NCBI GenBank assembly: GCA_905203765.1
Contig: CAJKXC010000005.1
Coordinates: 1-64,000 of the forward strand
Length of the DNA: 64,000 bases
Direction of reading: 5' to 3'
From: an uncultured Bacteroides sp.
GTDB lineage: Bacteria; Bacteroidota; Bacteroidia; Bacteroidales; Bacteroidaceae
Numbering within the stretch: the first letter of the stretch is position 1; each line of letters starts with the position of its first letter. The position numbers and the translations under genes are program-made. This document shows positions 59,155-64,000 of the stretch, in pieces. The notes beneath the pieces were generated by a model. That model worked only from the letters and a program-made list of their open reading frames with translations, did not search any database and was not told where the DNA came from.

Positions 59155-59616
59155 ATGAAAAAAGGTTTGGTTTTGATAGTAATGTGTGTGGCTATGTTGT
59201 TTGCTGCTGCACCTTCGGCTTTGGCGCAAACTCCGAATGACGAGTACAAGGCAACATTGGGAAAGATGTTGGAATTATCCGGCTCTGTAGCCTCGGTCAA
59301 GGCAATGATACCGCAGATGATAGCTATGTTCAAGCAACAGTCGCCTTCGTTGGACGCTTCTTTCTGGGATGGCTTTCAGAAGAAATGGGAAGCCAAGTTC
59401 GGCAGCAGACTGACGGAACTCTACGCCCCTATCTACCAGAAGTACCTGACACTGGACGACCTGAAGAAAGTGGTTGCTTTCTATGAATCGCCTGCCGGAA
59501 AGAAACTCGCCGCCTCTACCCCTGCCATGATGAGCGAAGGTATGCAGGTAGGACAGAAGCTGGGAATGGAGATTGCCAACGAGCTTCAACAGGAATTGCA
59601 GGGGCAGAGCAAATAA
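59155..59616 (+). CDS. DUF2059-domain secreted protein
   Basis: A 153-aa protein with a signal peptide (ends in ALA near residue 24). Helical DUF2059 segment: FGSRLTELYAPIYQKYLTLDDLKKVVAFYESPAGKK (about 80-120; conserved YLT-LDDL and FYESPAGKK). These are periplasmic proteins of unknown role. It is followed after 48 bp by the U32 gene. Confidence 0.85.
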   Translation: MKKGLVLIVMCVAMLFAAAPSALAQTPNDEYKATLGKMLELSGSVASVKAMIPQMIAMFKQQSPSLDASFWDGFQKKWEAKFGSRLTELYAPIYQKYLTLDDLKKVVAFYESPAGKKLAASTPAMMSEGMQVGQKLGMEIANELQQELQGQSK

Positions 59617-59664
59617 ATGATTCTTTAGCGATAACTTCTTTATATACTTCTTCATTAATCGGCT

Positions 59665-60948
59665 ATGAACTTAAAAGATTTTGAAATCATGGCACCCGTC
59701 GGCTCGCGCGAATCACTCGCAGCAGCCATCCAGGCAGGTGCCGATTCCATCTATTTCGGCATTGAGAACCTGAACATGCGCGCCCGTTCCGCAAATACCT
59801 TCACGATTGATGATTTGCGGGAGATTGCCCAGACGTGCGACGAGCACGGCATGAAAAGCTATCTCACTGTCAATACTATCATATACGACCAGGACATTGC
59901 GCTGATGCGTACCATTATCGATGCGGCAAAGGCTGCGGGCATTTCCGCTGTGATTGCGGCGGATGTGGCAGTGATGAGCTACGCGCGGCAGATAGGCCAG
60001 GAAGTACACCTCAGTACGCAATTGAATATATCCAACGTAGAAGCCCTGCGCTTCTATGCCCAGTTTGCCGATGTAGTGGTACTGGCACGCGAGTTGAACC
60101 TGGAACAGGTAGCGGAAATCTACCGCCACATCTGCGAGGAGAATATCTGCGGACCGAACGGGCAGCAGATACGCATCGAGATGTTCTGCCACGGGGCGCT
60201 CTGCATGGCCGTGTCCGGCAAGTGCTATCTCTCCCTGCACGAGATGAACCACTCCGCCAACCGGGGCGCTTGTATGCAAGTGTGCCGCCGCTCCTACACC
60301 GTGCGCGACAAGGAGACGGATGTGGAGCTCGAAGTAGACAACCAATACATCATGTCGCCCAAAGACCTGAAGACCATCCATTTTATGAACAAGATGATGG
60401 ATGCAGGCGTACGCGTGTTCAAGATCGAGGGGCGTGCCCGCGGCCCCGAGTACGTGCGCACAGTGGTGGAGTGCTATAAAGAGGCCATCCGTTCCTACCT
60501 GGACGATACATTCACCGACGAGAAGATTGCAGCATGGGACGAGCGCCTGAAAACCGTGTTCAACCGCGGCTTCTGGGACGGCTACTACCTGGGGCAGCGC
60601 CTCGGAGAGTGGACGAAGAACTACGGCTCCGCCGCTACGGAACGCAAGATATACGTGGGCAAGGGCATCCGCTACTTCTCCAACATCGGCGTGGCTGAAT
60701 TCCTGGTAGAGGCTGCCGAAGTCAACGTAGGCGACAAGCTGCTGATAACAGGTCCTACGACAGGTGCCGAGTTCCTGACTTTGGAAGAGGCGCGTGTCGA
60801 TTTGAAGCCTGTGCCGACGGTGAAGAAAGGGCAACACTTCTCGATGAAATCGGTTAAAATACGCCCAAGCGACAAACTCTACAAGCTGGTCTCCGTGGAA
60901 GAACTGAAGAAGTTCAAGGGGCTGGACGTAGAACAAAAGCGAGGTTAA
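59665..60948 (+). CDS. U32-family protein (tRNA/rRNA hydroxylation, TrhP/RlhA type)
   Basis: A 427-aa member of the U32 family. MAPVGSRESLAAAIQAGADSIYFG opens the barrel, and the Cys cluster MFCHGALCM...GKCYLS...GACMQVCRRSY matches the iron-sulfur-type motif of U32 proteins that hydroxylate RNA bases (5-hydroxyuridine in tRNA or 5-hydroxycytidine in 23S rRNA). The older label 'peptidase' is probably wrong. The C-terminal beta domain has IRYFSNIGVAEFL. It leads a run with thioesterase and dprA. Confidence 0.87.
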   Translation: MNLKDFEIMAPVGSRESLAAAIQAGADSIYFGIENLNMRARSANTFTIDDLREIAQTCDEHGMKSYLTVNTIIYDQDIALMRTIIDAAKAAGISAVIAADVAVMSYARQIGQEVHLSTQLNISNVEALRFYAQFADVVVLARELNLEQVAEIYRHICEENICGPNGQQIRIEMFCHGALCMAVSGKCYLSLHEMNHSANRGACMQVCRRSYTVRDKETDVELEVDNQYIMSPKDLKTIHFMNKMMDAGVRVFKIEGRARGPEYVRTVVECYKEAIRSYLDDTFTDEKIAAWDERLKTVFNRGFWDGYYLGQRLGEWTKNYGSAATERKIYVGKGIRYFSNIGVAEFLVEAAEVNVGDKLLITGPTTGAEFLTLEEARVDLKPVPTVKKGQHFSMKSVKIRPSDKLYKLVSVEELKKFKGLDVEQKRG

Positions 60949-60965
60949 ATCGATAATAAAGTGAT

Positions 60966-61436
60966 ATGGACTACATTTATGAACTGACGATGAAGGTGCG
61001 CGACTACGAGTGCGACCTGCAAGGCATCGTCAACAACGCCAACTATCAGCATTACCTGGAACATACGCGCCATGAGTTCCTCTTATCTACGGGCGTCAGC
61101 TTCGCAGCGCTCCACGAGCAGGGAGTAGACCCGGTGGTGGCACGCATCAGTATGGCATTCAAGACACCGCTGAAGAGTGGCGATGAGTTTATCTCCAAGC
61201 TCTATATGAAGAAAGAAGGCATCAAGTACGTTTTCTATCAGGACATCTTTAAAGTTGACAAGGAGACGAGGGGACAAGGGGACAAGGAGGAGCCTCGTCA
61301 ACTTACTTCCTCGTCTCCTTGTCAACTTAAGCTCTCCCTGAAAGGAGTTGTAGAAACTGTTTGTGTGGTGAATGGACGTCTGAGCGACAGCGAACTGTTT
61401 GATAAAGTCTTTGCACCCTACCTGAACCATGAATAG
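60966..61436 (+). CDS. Acyl-CoA thioesterase, hotdog fold (4HBT), with inserted segment
   Basis: A 156-aa thioesterase. VRDYECDLQGIVNNANYQHYLEHTRHEFL is the typical hotdog opening, with the active-site Asp in YECDLQG. Residues ~96-121 (ETRGQGDKEEPRQLTSSSPC) do not fit the fold and come from a palindromic DNA insert at 61252-61328. Without it the length is normal (~131 aa). The insert is in frame and lies between the last strands, so function may be kept. It overlaps dprA by 8 bp. Confidence 0.85.
   Translation: MDYIYELTMKVRDYECDLQGIVNNANYQHYLEHTRHEFLLSTGVSFAALHEQGVDPVVARISMAFKTPLKSGDEFISKLYMKKEGIKYVFYQDIFKVDKETRGQGDKEEPRQLTSSSPCQLKLSLKGVVETVCVVNGRLSDSELFDKVFAPYLNHE
61252..61328. repeat. Palindromic element inserted in the thioesterase coding region
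   Basis: AAGTTGACAAGGAGACGAGG (61252-61271) and its exact reverse complement (61309-61328) are 20-bp arms around a 37-base loop rich in GGGACAAGG and CCTCGTCAACTT. It adds about 26 codons in frame. Confidence 0.88.
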
Positions 61437-62547
61437 CGACGAACGCATTTGCAGTATAGCCCTCATGCTTTGCCCCGGTATAGGACATATCGGGGCAAAA
61501 CGTTTAATAGACGGCATGGGCAGTGCCGCCGAAGTGTTCCACCGGCGGGCAGAACTTCCCGAACTTCTCCCCGGCATCTCCTCTTCGGTAGTGTCGGCAC
61601 TCGATTGCCCCGCTGCCTTCCTGCGCGCCGAGCGCGAGGTGGAGTTTGTGGAGAAGAACCGTCTCTCCTGTCTTACCCTGAAAGATGAGGCTTACCCCTC
61701 TCGCCTGCGCGAGTGTGAGGATGCTCCGGTAGTGCTTTTCTTTAAGGGAAACACCGACTTCAACCGCCTGCGCGTCATCAACATGGTAGGTACCCGCCGC
61801 GCTACGGACTACGGCAAGCAGTTCTGTGCCGACTTCCTGCGCGACTTGTCCGCTCTTTGCCCCGATGTGCTTGTAGTGAGCGGGCTGGCTTACGGTATCG
61901 ACATCCATGCCCATCGCGCCGCATTGGCAAACCGCCTCTCTACCGTTGCCGTCCTTGCCCACGGGCTGGACCGCATTTACCCTTATGTTCACCGGAAGAC
62001 TGCCATCGATATGCTGGTAACCGGCGGCCTGCTCACCGAGTTTCTGACTGAAACCAATCCGGACAAGCACAACTTCGTCAGCCGCAACCGCATCGTGGCG
62101 GGCATGAGCGATGCCACCATCGTAGTAGAATCCGCCGCCAAAGGCGGTTCCCTTATTACCGCCGAACTGGCGGAAGGCTATCACCGCGATTGCTTTGCCG
62201 TGCCCGGTCGCGTAACGGATGCTTCTTCCATCGGCTGCAACCAACTGATACGCGACAACAAAGCCGCCCTCATCCAAAGTGCCGAAGACTTTGTGCGGAT
62301 CATGGGTTGGGTGGAGCCGGAACAACCCGCCAAGCAGGCAGGCATCCAGCGCAACCTCTTCCCCGAGTTGACGGAAGAAGAAGAACTCATCGTCCGTATC
62401 TTCACCCGTCAGGGAGATTTACATATTAATACGTTGGTAGTGGAAGCCGATATTCCGGTAAACCGCATGAGTGCGCTGCTTTTTGAAATGGAGATGAAGG
62501 GAGTGGTGAAGGCAATGGTAGGTGGAGTGTATCATCTGCTGGCATAG
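61429..62547 (+). CDS. dprA: DNA-processing protein DprA
   Basis: A 372-aa DprA, which loads RecA onto incoming single-stranded DNA. It has an N-terminal helix-hairpin-helix, the Rossmann motifs (NMVGTRRATDYG, VVSGLAYGIDIHAHRAAL, GGLLTE, KGGSLITAELA) and a C-terminal DprA winged-helix (~305-372). All core motifs are intact. It overlaps the thioesterase gene by 8 bp and is followed by a terminator. Confidence 0.93.
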   Translation: MNSDERICSIALMLCPGIGHIGAKRLIDGMGSAAEVFHRRAELPELLPGISSSVVSALDCPAAFLRAEREVEFVEKNRLSCLTLKDEAYPSRLRECEDAPVVLFFKGNTDFNRLRVINMVGTRRATDYGKQFCADFLRDLSALCPDVLVVSGLAYGIDIHAHRAALANRLSTVAVLAHGLDRIYPYVHRKTAIDMLVTGGLLTEFLTETNPDKHNFVSRNRIVAGMSDATIVVESAAKGGSLITAELAEGYHRDCFAVPGRVTDASSIGCNQLIRDNKAALIQSAEDFVRIMGWVEPEQPAKQAGIQRNLFPELTEEEELIVRIFTRQGDLHINTLVVEADIPVNRMSALLFEMEMKGVVKAMVGGVYHLLA

Positions 62548-62582
62548 TGGCGTTGCGAACTTAACTTTCTGTCTGCAATAAA

Positions 62583-62618
62583 TAAGGTCCCATCCTGTTG
62601 GCAACGGGTGGGACCTTA
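62583..62618. terminator. Terminator between dprA and GH97
   Basis: TAAGGTCCCA pairs with TGGGACCTTA (10-bp perfect stem), with further CC..GG pairing inside. It lies between convergent genes and probably serves both. Confidence 0.72.
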
Positions 62619-62662
62619 CTGTTCACGGTAGATAGTCGGTTATCCTGCAACCTTTCTCCCTT

Positions 62663-64000
62663 TTACATCTTTTCGATACGTATGGCAGTGCCGCCGCCGG
62701 GTGCCAACTGTAGCGTCAGTATGCTGTCTGCCGTTACTTCTTCTTCGGTTATCTTTACGGGATATGGATTGCTTTTGTAGTCCGCGCCCTCTCCGTCTTC
62801 ATAGATGGTGGCTTTGTAGCTGGCGTCCTTGTCCAGGAAGTCGAGCGGCAGCGTCAGGTTGCGGGCTTCGGCATTGGTGATGCTGCCTACGAACCAGTTG
62901 TCGCTGCTGCGGTCTTTGCGGGCGATGGTGACGTAGTCGCCTATCTTGGCGCTGGGTATCACGGTCTTTGCCCAGGTTGTGGGGCAAGAGGTGATGAACG
63001 AGAAGGCGGGTTGGTTCTCGTAATTCTCTATCATATCCGCTGCCATCTGCAAGGGGCTGAACAGCACGACGTACAGCGCCAACTGCTTGGCAATGGTAGT
63101 CTGCGGATGCGTGCCGGGGTAAACCGGGTTCTTGAAGTTGAAGATGCCGGGCGTAAAGTCCATCGGCCCAGCCAGCCCACGGGTGAAGGGGAGAATGCAG
63201 GTATGTTCGGGCGGATTGCCGCCGTCGGGACTCCAGGCGTTGTACTCCTGTCCGCGCACGCCTTCCTGAGTCATCAGGTTGGGATAGGTGCGCTGCAAGC
63301 CGGTGGGCATGGCGGGTTCGTGGTTGTCAATCATGATGCCGTAGCGGGCGGCGGTTTCGATGACCTTGCGGTAGTGGCGCACGCCGTACTGGCTGTGTTG
63401 CAGCTCTTTGTGGTCGAGCATCGGGTTGACGTATCCCGTCTTTACGGCATGGATGCCGAGCGAGCGGTAGAGGGCGTAGGCGCTGTCCAACTGCTGCTCG
63501 TAGTTGGTGGCGGCTCCGCCGGTTTCGTTATGACCGATGAGGCGTACTCCCTTCTGGCGGGCATAGTCGGCAAGCCGCTTCAGGTCGTAGTCGGGATAGG
63601 GCTTGGTGAAGCTGAAGGCATCGCCGTTCTCCGTCCAGTCGCCGTCCCAACCGTAGTTCCAGCCTTCGACAAGTACGCCGTTGAAGCCATGCTTGGCGGC
63701 AAAGTCGATGTAGCGCATGGTGTTGGCGGTGTTGGCTCCGTGCTTGGGGCCTTGCGCCCAGGTATAGGCTTCCATGTGCATTCCCCACCAGATGCCGACG
63801 TATCGTCCCGGTTCTATCCAGGAAGTGTCTTCCAGTTTGCAGGGCTCGTTCAGGTTCAGCATCAGTCGCGAGAGGATGAGGTCGCCGGGCTTATGGCCGA
63901 CGATGACCGTGCGCCAGGGTGTGGCGAAGGGGGCGTGGGCAAATACTTTCTCGCCTGTGCTCCAGGGGGTGAGGGCGGCGCGGAGCGTCACGCTTTCTTC
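62663..64000 (-). CDS. GH97 alpha-glucosidase (SusB-like), 5' end missing
   Basis: The C-terminal ~446 residues of a GH97 enzyme; the frame is open to the window edge, so the gene begins beyond it. The catalytic Glu residues of the inverting alpha-glucosidase (SusB) type are visible in sequence: IGHNETGG, DNHEPAMPTG and MTQEGVRGQE. They fit an inverting mechanism with calcium, unlike the retaining GH97 group with an Asp nucleophile. The C-terminus forms a beta domain ending GGGTAIRIEKM. It is likely secreted and acts on alpha-glucans; with no neighbours visible its system is unknown. Confidence 0.88.
   Translation of the reverse strand, partial: EESVTLRAALTPWSTGEKVFAHAPFATPWRTVIVGHKPGDLILSRLMLNLNEPCKLEDTSWIEPGRYVGIWWGMHMEAYTWAQGPKHGANTANTMRYIDFAAKHGFNGVLVEGWNYGWDGDWTENGDAFSFTKPYPDYDLKRLADYARQKGVRLIGHNETGGAATNYEQQLDSAYALYRSLGIHAVKTGYVNPMLDHKELQHSQYGVRHYRKVIETAARYGIMIDNHEPAMPTGLQRTYPNLMTQEGVRGQEYNAWSPDGGNPPEHTCILPFTRGLAGPMDFTPGIFNFKNPVYPGTHPQTTIAKQLALYVVLFSPLQMAADMIENYENQPAFSFITSCPTTWAKTVIPSAKIGDYVTIARKDRSSDNWFVGSITNAEARNLTLPLDFLDKDASYKATIYEDGEGADYKSNPYPVKITEEEVTADSILTLQLAPGGGTAIRIEKM

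Noticed and set aside
59665..60948. Labelling the U32 gene as a peptidase
   Set aside because: The Cys cluster matches RNA-hydroxylation members of the family better than a proteolytic role.

Overview
The window reads as chromosomal DNA from a Bacteroides species (order Bacteroidales). Evidence: SusC/SusD pairs, two giant hybrid two-component systems, many glycosidases with Bacteroides-type lipoprotein signals, DUF2723 and LruC families, and promoters of the TAnnTTTG (-7) type instead of E. coli-type boxes. I cannot name the species from sequence alone. LAYOUT. 1-4.2 kb: the end of a tRNA-Gln gene, then a minus-strand pair (NodB-type deacetylase downstream of a DUF2723 membrane protein). 4.2-6 kb: a Fic AMP-transferase gene bracketed by 75-bp direct repeats that each hold two hairpins. 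6-37.6 kb: one large polysaccharide utilisation locus (PUL). It holds three GH9 glucanases, an SGNH acetylesterase, two hybrid two-component sensors, an exported cellobiose-2-epimerase/GH-A glycosidase fusion, a GH31 of the alpha-xylosidase motif type, SusC, SusD, a lipoprotein epimerase, and an unclassified secreted protein that may be a new glycosidase. A HigBA toxin-antitoxin module sits inside it. 37.7-48.6 kb: a minus-strand housekeeping run (zinc-type ABC ATPase and binding protein, mnmD, VTT protein, membrane protein, purD, S9 peptidase, ORF6N protein, rRNA methyltransferase, cysE), then divergent cysK. 50-62.5 kb: LruC lipoprotein, FMN-binding protein, rnr, CDF transporter, SDR, PAP2 enzyme, dusB, DUF2059, U32 hydroxylase family, thioesterase and dprA. 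62.6 kb to the end: a GH97 alpha-glucosidase whose 5' end lies outside the window. HOW THE PUL MAY WORK (inference). GH9 enzymes cut a beta-1,4-glucan backbone, the esterase removes acetyl groups, SusC/SusD import oligosaccharides, GH31 trims alpha-xylosyl-type side groups, and periplasmic or membrane-anchored epimerases convert cello-oligosaccharide reducing ends (glucose to mannose). Xyloglucan or a related substituted glucan is the best guess, not a proven substrate. MOST UNUSUAL CONTENT. (1) Short tandem arrays of palindromic units, 3-5 units each with a pitch of 22 bp (23-24 bp in one), occur in at least seven intergenic places. They belong to four unrelated sequence families; two families recur at separate loci. 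(2) Upstream of the ORF6N gene lies an array of about 50-bp palindromic units, most of which match, codon for codon, a 17-codon segment inside that same gene. (3) The Fic gene lies between matched hairpin repeats. (4) A palindrome is inserted in frame in a thioesterase gene. (5) Both cellobiose-2-epimerase homologues carry export signals, one fused to a glycosidase.
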